This document shows positions 38,082 to 49,707 of a stretch of 64,000 bases of DNA, piece after piece. Where the stretch lies: NCBI GenBank assembly GCA_023078555.1, contig CM041197.1, positions 11,505,257 to 11,569,256 on the forward strand, in the 5' to 3' direction. The notes beneath the pieces are model-generated. The model searched no databases, had not been told where the DNA came from, and worked only from the letters and a program-made list of their open reading frames with translations. Source of the DNA: Ulva prolifera (taxonomy: Eukaryota > Chlorophyta > Ulvophyceae > Ulvales > Ulvaceae). Position 1 is the first letter of the stretch, and every line of letters starts with the position of its first letter. Position numbers and translations under genes: made by a program.

Positions 38082-39970
38082 TTTTTGCATTAAAATACTG
38101 GTATACGTATCGATGAAGCAGTGCCACCTTTTCACCCACTGGTTCTACCCAGGAAGCTGGAAGAATGGCCGGTCGGTGTTGCTTTCTGTAGCTCGGCGGC
38201 GACCATATAGCTTGGTGAGGACCATATAGCTGCGGCATGGACGCACATGTGCTGGCCTGCATAAAACATGCGCTACCACGCATCCAGATTGGAGAGGTCT
38301 TCTGCAACTTCTGTTGTTGCGCTTTAGGTGCTGGCACTACCTGGGTGCTGGGGGCAGTGTGGGTGACTGTGAAAGCATGCCGGCCCTGTGTGGCAATCCA
38401 GTGGTATAGCGGTCATATCACTGGATTGCCACACCCTGTGTCTCTGAACTGCGCACGTGAACGCCTGACAGCCAGGGCTCGTCGCCTGAGCACGACTTGC
38501 CCCTTCCGTTCCTTGTGCAGATGCCAACATCGTGTGCACTGTCTGTCACGCACGATTGATCATGCGGACGGGGCCACAGCTGCCATGCATGCTCGGCACC
38601 GCAGCACACTGCGCCGCCAGCGCTGCCTTTGTGCATGTGCATCCCCGCCTGCCTGCTTCGATCCCTCCACGCTCAAGGTCTATATTGTTTGGGGATCCAT
38701 GGGCCAGTACCGGCCTCGGAGTGCCGTGCCAATGCAGCTGCGCTGCTTGGAGATCTGCCGCCTGGGCTGAGTGGCAATGTCGCTCTCCGGGGTCGAATGC
38801 TTAAGGTCAGTATACTTGCCAGCAGAAATTATTCCTAGACCGCCGGGCCAATGGTGACTTGCTGTGAAATTGGATGTGCGCAAGTGGCCCTCTGTGGCCG
38901 CGCCGGCGACTAGGTCACGCCCTGCTGCAGCGGCCCGGATGCATGAGCGAACAGCCATGCAGATGATGCCATTCCCTGCAGCTGGGAATTCGCGAAACCA
39001 GAAGACTCCAAAGGTTTGTAAGCACATGGCTTCCCTACCTGGTGTCACGGACAAGCTTATGGTAAACATATCACACAGAGAAGGACACCGAACGGTCCAG
39101 GAAATAACTGTCAGAAGCAAAATGCCGCAGGGATGTATGCAATCCTCCTGCAAACCTGAAACTTTTCTCATACCATACTTACACTGCCTTCAACATTTTC
39201 TACCACGCCACCATAATTGCTGACATTGGCTTGGGTGGGCCGACGCCCCTGGGTTGTCCCGATAGGAAGCCAGCATCTCGGCTGTCTCTATCGTGGGTAC
39301 TGTGCCCTCAAGGCCCCGGAACCACTGAAAACACAGAGCTCTGCCACGCATATACGCCGGCCCCCATTTATATAACCCAAGTCTCACTTCCTGTGCCTGC
39401 TCACGGAGACTGCAGCAGGCACTTGGAGACGCCGGACAGAATCTGACACTACTGATGCTGAACGATGATCGCCATCTGATGCACACACAGACGGGACGAA
39501 AAGGAAAGATGTTGCGGAATGTCTCTGCTCTAGTTCACCGTCAAGGAACGCAGCTACACGGAAAGTCTCCTGTTCTGCCGACTGGGTGCGTCAGGCCCAC
39601 CGCCCAGCGCACCCAGCATACTTGTGTCCCGGCCCCGGCACAGCTAACCTCATTGCATAGCATACCAATTCCATCAAGAGGTGGCCGCCAGCACAGCCCC
39701 ACCCCTTCTCGGTGCCGCCGTCGCACCGCTCGCTCGACAGCGCTGGTGCTGGTTTTCCCACCGCAGCTCCGGTGCTTCGTGGCATGAAAAGACGCATGTG
39801 GCTCATGCAGAGGGAGCCGAGGCCCCCTGTGCCAGTGCCCACGGGAGCTTGCCTGCAAGAGCTGGAAACGCCACCGGCAAGTCGCTAGAAAAGACTAGGG
39901 TAAATGCTATGGTAGGCTATAGTCACGGCTATGAGGAGCGCAGGACGAGTTGGCCCCACTGTGTTCGAGG
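38082..39970. other. Intergenic with small hairpin element
   Basis: Contains the 38390-38432 hairpin element. No supported gene. Confidence 0.45.
38390..38432. mobile_element. Tiny hairpin element (MITE-like)
   Basis: Perfect 14-bp arms GTGGCAATCCAGTG (38390-38403) and complement (38419-38432) around GTATAGCGGTCATAT. The sequence CCCTGTG occurs directly on both sides, as a target-site duplication might. Partial copies of the loop plus right arm occur at about 27243-27273 and 24594-24617. Confidence 0.55.
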
Positions 39971-42754
39971 CTACGAGGAGTGCAGGAGGAGCTCGAGCAG
40001 CACGTGCGCCGTCGACGTGACGTCCTCCGGCAGCACAAACTCCTCCGGCGAGTGGCTGATGCCGCCGCGGCAGCGCACGAACAGCATGCCCATCGGCACC
40101 TCCGCCGCCATCGCCAGCGCGTCGTGGCCGGCGCCGCTGGTGAGCACCGGCGGCAGGCGCTCCTCGTGTGCGGCCGCGCCGCCGGCCGCGCACGCCGAGC
40201 CGTCTCCCCAGCAGGTGCGGTCCCCTGTGGCCACGCGTGCCGCCGCGGCTGTCAGCGCGTCGCGCACGCCCATGTCGGCGTGCTGTGTGGCCGCCGAGTG
40301 CAGCTGCGCCATGCCGCAGCGCATGCCGCTCTCGGCGCACTCCCCGCCAACCCTGTGCCGGATCCAGTGCTCCACCGCTGCGCGTGTGCCGTCATCGTCG
40401 GAGCGGATGTCGATCGTGAAGTTCACACCGCCGGGGATGACGTTCGACACGCCCGGCCAGATGTCCATGCTGCCGACTGTACACACGAGGTACGGCCGGG
40501 CCGCCGCCTGCGCCACTTGTAGCCACCGCAGCTGGAACCACGCCTGAGCGGGCGGGGGGAGCAGCTGCGCCATAGAGGAGACCCAGTCGCGCACGCTAGG
40601 GGGCGTGCACCAGTGGAGCCACTGCAGCGTGGCGTGGGCGGCAGAGGCGAGAGTGGCGGAGGTGGTGCGGGGGGGCGTGGTGCAATGCGCGCCGATCGCG
40701 TCCACGAGGCGCGCCGCGGCCCGCAGAGGGTCCTTCCGCAGGTGCATTGGCACCGTCCCTACACCAACGCCCCTCGTGACCGTGCGATGCCCCAGACACG
40801 CGCGCGTTGTTCCATCTCAAACAGGCCACAGACACAACACGTGCGGGGTGACCTCGCATATGCGGTATGACAGCTCAGGTGCGTGCTGCAAGGGGGGGGG
40901 CTGCACCCGCGTGGCCCTGCTCGCCGGCGATCTGCACCTGCAGGCGGGACTGCCCGGAGATCGCGCGCACGATGCCCACCGCCTCGCCCTCGGCCTCCAG
41001 CACCGGGCCCTGCTCCATGTGAGCCTCGATGTAGGCGCGCACGCTGCCAGGCGGCAACGCGAGCGCGCTCAGCGCGGCGTGCCGCGCCGCCGGCTCCTCT
41101 GGCAGGCCGGCCGCGGCCGCCACCGACACGCCGTCGGCGTCCGTAGCTGCGAGGATCTCAGGCGTGAGGTGCCCTGCAGCACAGCGTGGTGAGTGTGAGC
41201 GTGAGAAGGCTTGGGTCGCACGGCAGTCGCAGCAACGCAGCTGCCGCCGCTGGCTCCACCATCCGCTAGCTCAGGCGCTGGCCTGAGTGCGCCTCAGCAC
41301 GGTGGAGACTGCCCACATCCACAGCACCGGGTGCAGCGCGACTCGCTGACAGCAGGTGGAGCCATCACTCTTCAGCAGGGCATGGAGGCGCGAGAGCAAT
41401 GTGGACGATCCACATTCCCAAATGACCAGTGCAGAGAGTATGCATGAAAGTACATCAGCACGGCGAGCACGCGGCTCCGGGGGCGCACCGATGAGGGCGC
41501 GGCTGCCAAGGAACGTGGTGTGGAAGCGCATGCCCTCCTCGTCGGTGAAGGCGACGACCCGGACGTGCGCGCGGCGGCCCTCGCCGGCCAGGAACTCCCC
41601 CACCAGCCCCCGGACATCCACGAGGCCGCCCGTCTCTGCACACAGCACGCAGCGAAGTGATGTTGTCCGCACACATGTGCATGCTAGGTCCACTGTTCCA
41701 GGGGCGATGGTGTGCCATCACACATGTGAATGTAGCATGGCCACAGGGCCACCCAGTAGCGCCGTTGACGGCGGTACAGGTCCTCGGGGTGTAAGTGCAG
41801 AGGTCAGGCTCAGCCCTGGATGACATCAATGCAGCCATAGTTAGTGTGGCGAGTGGAGGGCTGCCGTGGCATTGGGATTATAATGCATGCGGTACGGCAC
41901 ACGCAGCCGTAGAGCACATTCCTGCAGACGTGGCCAGGGTGCCGCATGAACAGCTGAGGTCCCATCGCTGCCGCGGCATGGGAACGGCCGTGCGTACGGT
42001 AAAGCGCGCACCATTCACGGAGCGGATGCTGGAGGCCGTGCTGCTGGAGAGCACCATGGCCTTGACGGCTGCGATCGCGGTGACGATGCCGAGGGTGCCA
42101 TCATACGAGCCCGCGTCCCGGACGGTGTCGTAGTGCGACCCCAGCACGATGGCGCCGTCCAGCGCCGCGGGGCCCCTGATCTCGCCGTGGACGTTGCCGA
42201 TCGCGTCCGTCCACGCCTGCATCCCCGCAAGCTCCATCCATGTCTGAATCTGCAGCAAGATGCGGCTGTCAGTGCAAGAAAGCAGACGGCAGCATGCCCC
42301 ACGTGCGATGAAGTCGCTGAGTGGACTAGAGATGTAAACAATGAGGCAGTGGAGGAGAGTGGTCCTCGTGCAGGATGGCTACTTCTGTGGCATGGTTCTA
42401 TCACAGGTGCTACACCTGCCATCACACGCTTGGAAAGATAAGGCAGCAGATGCTAGAAAGGATGGCCAACAAAAGGTTTGAGGCTTTTCATACCGCCCGG
42501 GGGCTTCGGTGCACACAGAGGTGTACGCACAAGCCTCTTCACGGAATGTAGCGCGAAGCTACATGATCGTGGCCATCATGGGCGCTGCAATCTGGGGCGA
42601 CTGTGTTACGAGAGCGCCAATATGGCAGCACTGCCGGCACAAGGCTCTCAGATAGAACAAGGCTCTCAGATAGAACATGGCGCACCTGCGAGGCAGCTTT
42701 GATGTGCGCTGGCGACTTGAAGGTCCGCAGCAAATATTCTTCCGAGTCACTGAT
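39971..42754 (-). CDS. AAH: Allantoate amidohydrolase (M20 peptidase family), 5' end incomplete
   Basis: Hydrolyses allantoate to ureidoglycolate, ammonia and CO2 in ureide (purine) catabolism; the plant enzyme is ER-located. Exons 42754-42686, 42249-42012, 41635-41489, 41173-40907 and 40758-39971 join in phase to 502 aa. Recognised parts in order: LLRTFKSPAHIKAA, WTDAIGNVHGEI, GSHYDTVRDAGSYDGTLGI with metal-ligand His and Asp, FTDEEGMRF (Glu-Glu pair), AYIEAHMEQGPVLE, GQSRL...GEQGHAGTVPM across an intron, SNVIPGGVNFTIDIR, SGAGHDA and FVRCRGGISHSP. YDGTLGI and SGAGHDA favour allantoate amidohydrolase over ureidoglycolate amidohydrolase or hydantoinase relatives. The start codon and first exon lie upstream and were not resolved. 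Confidence 0.85.
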
Positions 42755-45458
42755 CTGCAAGCCGAGCGCACGTTGCGGATACACCAACAGAAATAGGTCG
42801 AGGCATTTATGAGGGCACCCTGTCCCCGCATCAGTGCTGGTCAAGATTGCATCAAGAGAACTGTCAGAGGCATCGCTACACTCGAGCTCACGCATCGTAA
42901 CGACGAGTGAAGACACAAGTTCACACGGTAGATCATCGCGCGAACTGTTTCATGCGAACACGGTACATTTTCATCAGCTCGTCTCCATCGCAAGGGCACT
43001 CACGCTGATGGTGCCCTTGAGGATACGGCGCGAGGTCGAACAGCTGGTTTCGCTCATTTGGTTCCATTCTGGCGCTTGACGCCAGGCTCAATCGTAGCTG
43101 CGCCTGCTCCACACAAGCATAGAGGCAAACAATGCTAGGTATATGAATCGAACGTGGTTGCCGTCAGATTGAAATGCCATCACAGCGAAGGGTACACGTG
43201 AGCAAGTCGCGTCGTCGCACCTCTTGCAAAACTCTCAGCTGCTCGTTTGGTTCAAAGGACAACGCTTTGTTCAGTACTCCAGGGGAATCTGCATACACAC
43301 GACATGGCTCTGTGTTTGCAGCATGCATATCCTTTAGGGCATGGATGTGAGTACGATAAGTTTGCGAGCATTCGATCACACCCGCTCACCGTCACTTGCA
43401 CCGTGCACCACGTCACGCGCATCTACCATAATCCACGAGGTAATTGTGAAGGGTGGCTAGCATTACCAGGATGATGTGCGTCGCGCGCCGGAGCGGAAGG
43501 TCGACGCCGAGGGGGTGCACACCTGACCCGGCAACAGGCAGTACATCGTGACCTCTCACCAAGATCCCCGGAAGAACAGCCAAAGCGAGCCAGAACTTTG
43601 CCTTCATACAGATTTCAGAACGATCAACGCTTGATGGATGATTTCTCCTGTCTCTTGCGTAACACACTGGTACAGTGCTACGTTCGCTCTTCGCCGAAGG
43701 CGATGCAAAGTACTAGTATCAATTGGAAAGTCTATGCTATGTCTACCTCAGCGATGTTTTTGATTTTGGAAGGTAAAGGCGTGCCGGAGGTATGTGATTA
43801 TTACTGTGGCACGAAGGGAAACTCGACGGCGCGAGAGTGGATGGGTCCAAATGTTGCCAAGATGAATGCTACCAGACTGATGAAGCGTGTCCGTCTCTAT
43901 GGATCAGCATAAGATTTCGTCTGCCGACTTCTAGGCCAGAGCACTTCGGAGAACAGGAGGGCCCTTTCGCCACGGCTGTTGCCCTGGACCGTTCACAATC
44001 CCGACATCGTAAGCAACGGCTGTGCCAATGCCAAGCTGATACACAGGCGCAGAGAGCAGTGAATTAGAGGCTGGAGCATGGCACTGTCCTCCACACCTTG
44101 GACTCGCAAAAAATGTTGTCACTATGGCTTATAGAAGCTGCAAGCGCTTCGCTGGACGACCGTGTACACGTTCATCCGGTAGCTGCAGGCGTGCACGCGA
44201 ATCATTCCTTGTCCAGCAGAATAGCACAATAGCTCCATATTTGCTCGCAGGTAGCTGTGGTAGCAGTAGCCTGTGTACGTCGTCTTGTGCGGAGGTCCCT
44301 GACATTGCATCTACTGCAGGACCCAACTCCAGTGCTGTTGGAGCAAATGTGACGTCAAACTGCGGCCACAGTGGAATGACATTCTTGCTCGCCTATGCAT
44401 AGCTATGGTATCCGATCATTTCGAACGTGCATCTCAGTCTCCTCACAGCAGGAACAGTGCCACGTTCACACTGCCGCAACGTATGAAATATCACATCTTG
44501 ACACGTGAAGTTGAGACTGACAATTTACGTTGGTGGGCGGTTTGAAGAGGACAAATGGATGCTAACATCTGGCGACGTAGATGAGGCATCAAGCACGCCT
44601 GTCAAAAACACACAAATGTACAGGTAAATTGCGCGATTCAATCTGTACCAGTCAAGAGAGGTCGCACAGACACTCTGCCTGCCGTCAAGACATTGCAATG
44701 CAGGCAATAGATACCGCTTCACACTGCCAGAGTGGTGACCGTCGCCTGGGAACCGACACTCTACCAAATCAGCACGTATTTGACACATTTGTGATACAAC
44801 CAACGGGTAATCGCATTCGAGCAGAATGTCAAGGCTCAGACCCCCATCTGACCTAGATCATACCCGACAGTGCCTTCACATGCTTGGAGCACAGTGCACA
44901 GCAGAGCTCTCTGTCTCAAATACATGTGTCAAGCGGCAAGGCAAAAGCTGCACAGATCTACGACACAACAAAGCGATTCCCCACTGCTTCGACTTGAAGC
45001 TGCACCTACACCTCCCTCTGCCACAACTACTTGCCAAAACAAGACCATGTTTGCACACCATACAGCCCAATCATTTCGCCGCCATCACGATGTCTGATGC
45101 ATGCCATCCATGAATGCTCCTCACCGCCCGGCAGACGCTATGGCTCCCACCCCGGAAACATTCATACCCAGACCCGTCCGCCTGCCACATGGCTGCTGGG
45201 ATGCACACGGAACTTCCAGGCCAATCGCACACCATGCTTGAGCATTCGCAACAGTCCCAGGATGTGACTCACTGCATACTGCAAGATGCGACAAAGCCCA
45301 CGCCGCCTTCAGGCCGTTCATCAGAGGCACATCAGCGCCCCAGGCCTCCCTTCTCCTGCCCCAGCACGCATAGCATGCGCCCGCGGCCGAGCCGGACGAA
45401 GCACGGAATTCAAGTGCCGCCACTGCGCTCGTCCGACGTGCACGCATCGTAACAGACT
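42755..45458. other. Intergenic, unresolved 5' exons possible
   Basis: The first exon(s) of the allantoate amidohydrolase must lie in the right part of this stretch on the minus strand. One candidate short exon is near 43200-43280 (EPNEQLRVLQE then GTGCGA), unproven. Frames at 43598-43912 (+) and 44124-44402 (+) have no recognised domain. No repeats stand out. Confidence 0.35.
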
Positions 45459-48400
45459 TTACTTCAGGGAGAGGTTGCACGCGACGGTCTTGTCCCCAGC
45501 ATGCAGCGCGCGGCGGTCGCGGCAGCGGAACCTGCCTCTGCGGTTGACACAGCGCTCCTCCGGGTCACAGCACGGCACCACGTCGCCGCCGAGGGCCTCC
45601 CCGGCGCATGGGCGGAGGCTGGGGGCGCAGCGCGCGGACTGCGCGGCGCATGCGGCGGCGGCCCCGCGGCAGACGCCACCGGCGGCCGTGACCTCTGCGA
45701 TCGCCGAGACGATGACGCGGGATGTGATGGTGAGGGAGCGCTCCGCGAAGGCCTTCTGGAATTCCCGGGCGAGGCTCGAGCCCGTGCCAGCTGCAGCGTG
45801 CACCTCCTCACGTCAGGGATGTGACGTCCGGAGCGACCATTGCACGCGTATCATGTGCCATAGTTGATCGCAAGGTAACTTTAGAACTTTGCGACCAGAC
45901 ATCGGCGTGTGCTTGTGTACATGTCTGCGCTGTGGGAGTGAAAATCTCAGCAGCATGCCTCAAGTAGACCTGGAACTATAGAATACTGCTGGCCTTGCAT
46001 GTGAGGTCTGTCGCTCGGAGTCGCAGAGGTACGCATCTCTATCAGGTCTTCCTGCTACTATGCATGCTGACACAGGAGGCACATGCATGCGTAGTACACT
46101 CGGCGTGGTGCAGGGGGCGCACAGGAGCACGTCTCGGCGTAGGCGTTGGTGGCGGCTTCGGCCCAGATATCCCCCATGGCGGCGGCCTGCGAGGACACGG
46201 AGGTGGCACAGTCGCAGGTCTCCGCCTCCGCCACCGCCTCCGCGAATGCCGTCGCCTGCAAGCCAGGAGCATGCATGTGGGGGGGGGGGGGGGGGGTTGC
46301 TGACAGTGAGCAGATTGTTGGGGCAGTCACACACCACTCAGAACTCTGCGCATGCAGCAACTGAAACTGTGCGCGTGGCTTGCAGCCCACCTGGTCCGAC
46401 TCAGGCTGCCTAGGCAGTACCTTTACTGCGCAGAGCGAATCCCGATTGATTGGTGGGGGCCCGAGTGCTCTCCCCCTGCCGGCTGCAGGGGCATCGACCT
46501 GACGCAGCAATCATGACCAGCCACCACCGGGTCCAATGGGTTGAGGACGGATTAAAAGCTACCCCCTCCGTTTCAGGAGGTCGTGGGTCCGATTCTGCGT
46601 GCTTCGGGGAATCGAAACGGCCGTACGTGACCACCTCGCTTAGCACAGGAGGAGGCCCTGTGAGTTGCGTACGTGCGTCTGAGGGGGGTTTCCAGGTGGT
46701 TTACCCCTTCGGCATATGTGGTCCCGTTATCAATGTCCGATAGGATACGGAACAGTGAATTCAGATTTACTTTACTTTACCACCAGGCGACAGGCTTGCA
46801 TATGCCCATGAAGCGAAGCCATGTTCTGAAGTAGCACACAGATTGTGCGGATGCTCGCCCTGGTCACACACACCCACGGCACGAGACCGGCTCAGGCATG
46901 CATGCATGCGCGGGGCGGACCTGCAGCGGACCTACAGCTGTGCGCGGGCGACCTTCTGCACGGCGCCCACACTCAAGCCACAGGCCTCGTTGTCTGCGCC
47001 GCCGGCGGTGCGGCATAAGGTCTCCGCCTGCGCGACCGCCTCCGCCACCGCCACCGCCGTCTCCGCGACGAGCAGGTCCAGCTCGAGGTCCGCTGTGCCA
47101 CCTCCATCGCACGCAAACACCGCCACCGACACGCCTGCACGGACTTCCTTCCTTCTGCAGTCTGACTGTCACAAGTACACGTGTGGATCGTGAGCTATCC
47201 TGGATGATGTAACTGGATCAGTGAATCTGGATACGTGCCACTGCATGCATCTGTAGTACACAGGCATCGCGAGTGGAAGTGTTGGCGTCCCTTTCTGCAG
47301 AGCAACTCTGCTTGCAGGCGTCCGAGAGCAACGAAGCGCATGCTGTAGCGTTTTACCATGGGCCCCGGGCGGCGCGGTGGATGCCAGCTACCGATGGGTC
47401 CTGTATGAGCAACATTAATGTTCACGAGTTCGGCAGCTGTATGCGAATTCACATGTGCTCCATTTCAGCAGCAGGGACATGTTCAGACAGCTGCGCACTT
47501 GCCTCCGCCACCTACAGGGGTCAGCAGCAGGTTGAGCACCTATCTACAGGGTTCCGCAAACAATCGGCAGCGTTGCCCATGCATGTGCGCTCGGGTGCAG
47601 CTGGCCGCACACATGCATGTCCGCTCGAGTGCAGCTGGCCGCGCACCCGCCTCCGCGACGGCGTCGACCTCGACGAGCTGCGTGATATCGGCGCGGCTGT
47701 CGAGCTCGCACACCGCAAAGTAGTCGCCGACGCGGGCGGCGTTGATGGCACGCACGCTGCAGCCGTTGTCCGCGCTGGCCCGGATGCTCGCGGTCACGCT
47801 GCTGAGCACCTCGGCCACTCGCGCTGTGATCGCCTCGCTCGTGACGCGCTGCGCCTTCGTCTGTGCTGCCTCGCCGCCATCTGACAGGATGTACAGCTGC
47901 ATTTGCAAACACCCCTGTTGCTGCTCAGTTGCCAGCACTCAGCTGGCGCTATATGTCGTACATTGCCATCCACTGGAGTCCAGGTTCGCCTGGTTTGGGT
48001 GTTTGGCCCCGCCAGCGTGAGACGCCACTCGTGCATTCCTGGCGTACATCTGTGGGCCACTGACGTCATACACGACTCAGAGTTCCGAACATAAGCGTGC
48101 GTATACTCTGGCTGCTAGCAGCCAGAGTATATAGCAACTAGCTACAGTTGAAAATAGCCAGGTAGCTGACAGTGGCGAGCTTTGGCTGAAGTTCATACTC
48201 TAGCCATAGCTACAGCAGCAGATGGTCACACCCCGGTCCACGCCTCTGCAGCGGCGTGTGCCACAACCTCCTGCGCCACCCGAGACGTGGCCTCCACAGC
48301 TGCCCGGCACTGGCGGCACACGCCCGCGCTCGCTAACACCGCCGCCACGGCCTCCCCGATCGCCGATGCCTCGGCCTGCGCTGCCGCGTACGCCTGCGCC

Positions 48401-49419
48401 CGCACCTCCGCGGTGCCCTCCGCGCGGCTCCGCGCCGCCACCACCGCCACCGCCGCCACCACCGCCACCGCCGCCACCACCGCAAGCGCGCGCGCGACCG
48501 CGGCCGCGACCGTGCGGACCTGAACGACGGCACTGGCCACCCGCTCGCGCCTCGGGGCGCGGCTGCCGCAGACGTACGCGCCGATGTCCAGCCCTGCATG
48601 CATGCATGCATGCATGTGGTCACCCTAGTACGTTCTGATGACCTCCGCGGTGCAGCGTGTGCTGTATCCTAGACAGTGCAACTGATATATCTCTGAGATA
48701 TCTCTGACATAGTGACACGTGCATGTGATGCATGAGCAGGACTGAAGTTGTCACTGATGCAGGAAGATAGGTGCAGGCAAGACAGCTATCAGTGTCCTCT
48801 TCCGCTCGAGTGTGGCCGCAGGCGGGTGTGCACATGGCCGCAGATCAATGCATGCATGGGGTCCGCCCAGTCGCACACGCATGCAGCTGCCATGTTCGCT
48901 ACAAGATTGGATTTTGCAGTGGCACAAGCTCAGAACATCCAAGCAGTGCATGTAGACCTGCAGGTGGACGGCGCCGGGTTGCTGTGCTCGTGCAGCGCCA
49001 AGGAGCGCACATGCTTCCGTGAAGCCATCCTGGCTCGCCACGCTGCTTTCTGCCGACGCAGTCACGGCACAGAAGGCGCTGCTCACCTTCGTGCTGCTCC
49101 GGCTGCTGCTCTTGGCCGCAACCACGGTCCCTGCATGCATGCGGAGACACCATTGGACCCTGTAGCTGCTGAATGCAGTGTTGACACAGCTGGCATGCGC
49201 TAGTTGTGACCTTTAGGGGATGCCTGCGGAGGAATCGAAGAATCTTCTCGGCGAGTTAGAGACATTGTAGCTTGCATCTAGGTCTGTGAGGCCAACGTCA
49301 TTTACGATGAAGCTGCAGCGATGCTGTGCGGTGCAGTGCGGCATGCGGAACGCACCCGATAGCAGCATGGCTGCGAAGCCGACCGCCAGCAGCGCCCTCA
49401 CCCGTAGAGCCCTCAGCAT
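45459..49419 (-). CDS. Secreted alanine-rich, Cys-containing protein (multi-exon)
   Basis: Proposed exons: 49419-49356, 49130-48958, 48593-48232, 47896-47647, 47134-46953, 46255-46100, 45803-45459. Exon 1 encodes a signal peptide (MLRALRVRALLAVGFAAMLL, then S) and splices in phase to TVVAAKSSSRSSTK. Later exons share a helical Ala-rich texture (FAEAVAEAETC, VAEAVAQAETLC, EVRAQAYAAAQAEA) with a few Cys each, ending in a Cys-rich stretch (PCCDPEERCV, RFRCRDR). Phases fit everywhere except between exons 2 and 3, so one small exon or a different donor is missing. It resembles Ala-rich extracellular or cell-wall proteins with repeated AFAEA-type modules seen in green algae. Function unknown. The SINE copy at 49440-49707 lies directly upstream. 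Confidence 0.5.
46279..46296. repeat. G18 homopolymer
   Basis: Within an intron of the Ala-rich gene, 24 bp before the acceptor of the 46255 exon on the gene strand (C18 in the transcript, like a long pyrimidine tract). Confidence 0.85.
46528..46780 (+). mobile_element. SINE-like repeat, copy 4 (with tRNA-like head)
   Basis: Longest copy. The head has an A-box-like TGGGTTGAGGACGG (46537-46550), a stem-loop CCTCCGTTTCAGGAGG and a B-box-like GGTCCGATTCT (46586-46596), at tRNA-like spacing. Then ATCGAAACGGCCGTACGTGA, CCAGGTGGTTTACCCCTTCG, the common core and a TTTACTTTACTTTAC tail. It sits in an intron of the Ala-rich gene, antisense to it. Confidence 0.7.
48102..48131. repeat. Perfect 30-bp palindrome
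   Basis: The axis is at 48116/48117 (GCT|AGC). All 15 pairs match. It lies in an intron of the Ala-rich gene. Confidence 0.92.
48429..48485. repeat. GCCACC/CCGCCA triplet-based coding repeat
   Basis: Short repeat of about 18-bp units encoding Val-Ala runs (VVAAVAVVAAVA) in the third exon of the Ala-rich gene. Confidence 0.8.
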
Positions 49420-49439
49420 GGTCCTGCAGTGGCGCCTCC

Positions 49440-49707
49440 ACATACACTTTCGTTTCAGGAGGTCGCGTTTCAGGAGGTCGCGTTTCAGGAGGTCGTGGGT
49501 TCGATTCTGCGTGCGCTTTGGGGAATCGAAACGGCCGCACGTGACCACCTCGCTTAGCACAGGAGGAGGCCCTGTGAGTTGCGTACGGTCGTCTGAGGGG
49601 GTCTCCAGGTGGTTTATCCCTTCGGCATATGTGGTCCCGTTAATTCGGAGTTGTCAATGTCCAATAGGATACGGCTCAGTAAATTTAGGTTTACTTTACT
49701 TTACTTA
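49440..49707 (+). mobile_element. SINE-like repeat, copy 5 with expanded 15-bp unit
   Basis: Same family as copy 4, with B-box-like GGTTCGATTCT (49498-49508), AATCGAAACGGCCGCACGTG, the core and a TTTACTTTACTTTACTT tail. The unit CGTTTCAGGAGGTCG is present three times in tandem (49451-49495), but only once in copy 4. Confidence 0.75.
49451..49495. repeat. Three tandem 15-bp units inside SINE copy 5
   Basis: CGTTTCAGGAGGTCG x3, exact. Confidence 0.95.

Noticed and set aside
38400-38436. Second tRNA-like sequence (AGTGGTATAGCGGTCATATCAC) near tRNA-Val
   Set aside because: Looks like a tRNA D-arm, but the rest folds as one perfect hairpin with no anticodon or T-arm; better explained as the small hairpin element.
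43598-44402. Frames with CDYYCGTKGN and a Ser-rich tail, perhaps a secreted protein
   Set aside because: Isolated, no signal peptide or consistent splicing found.
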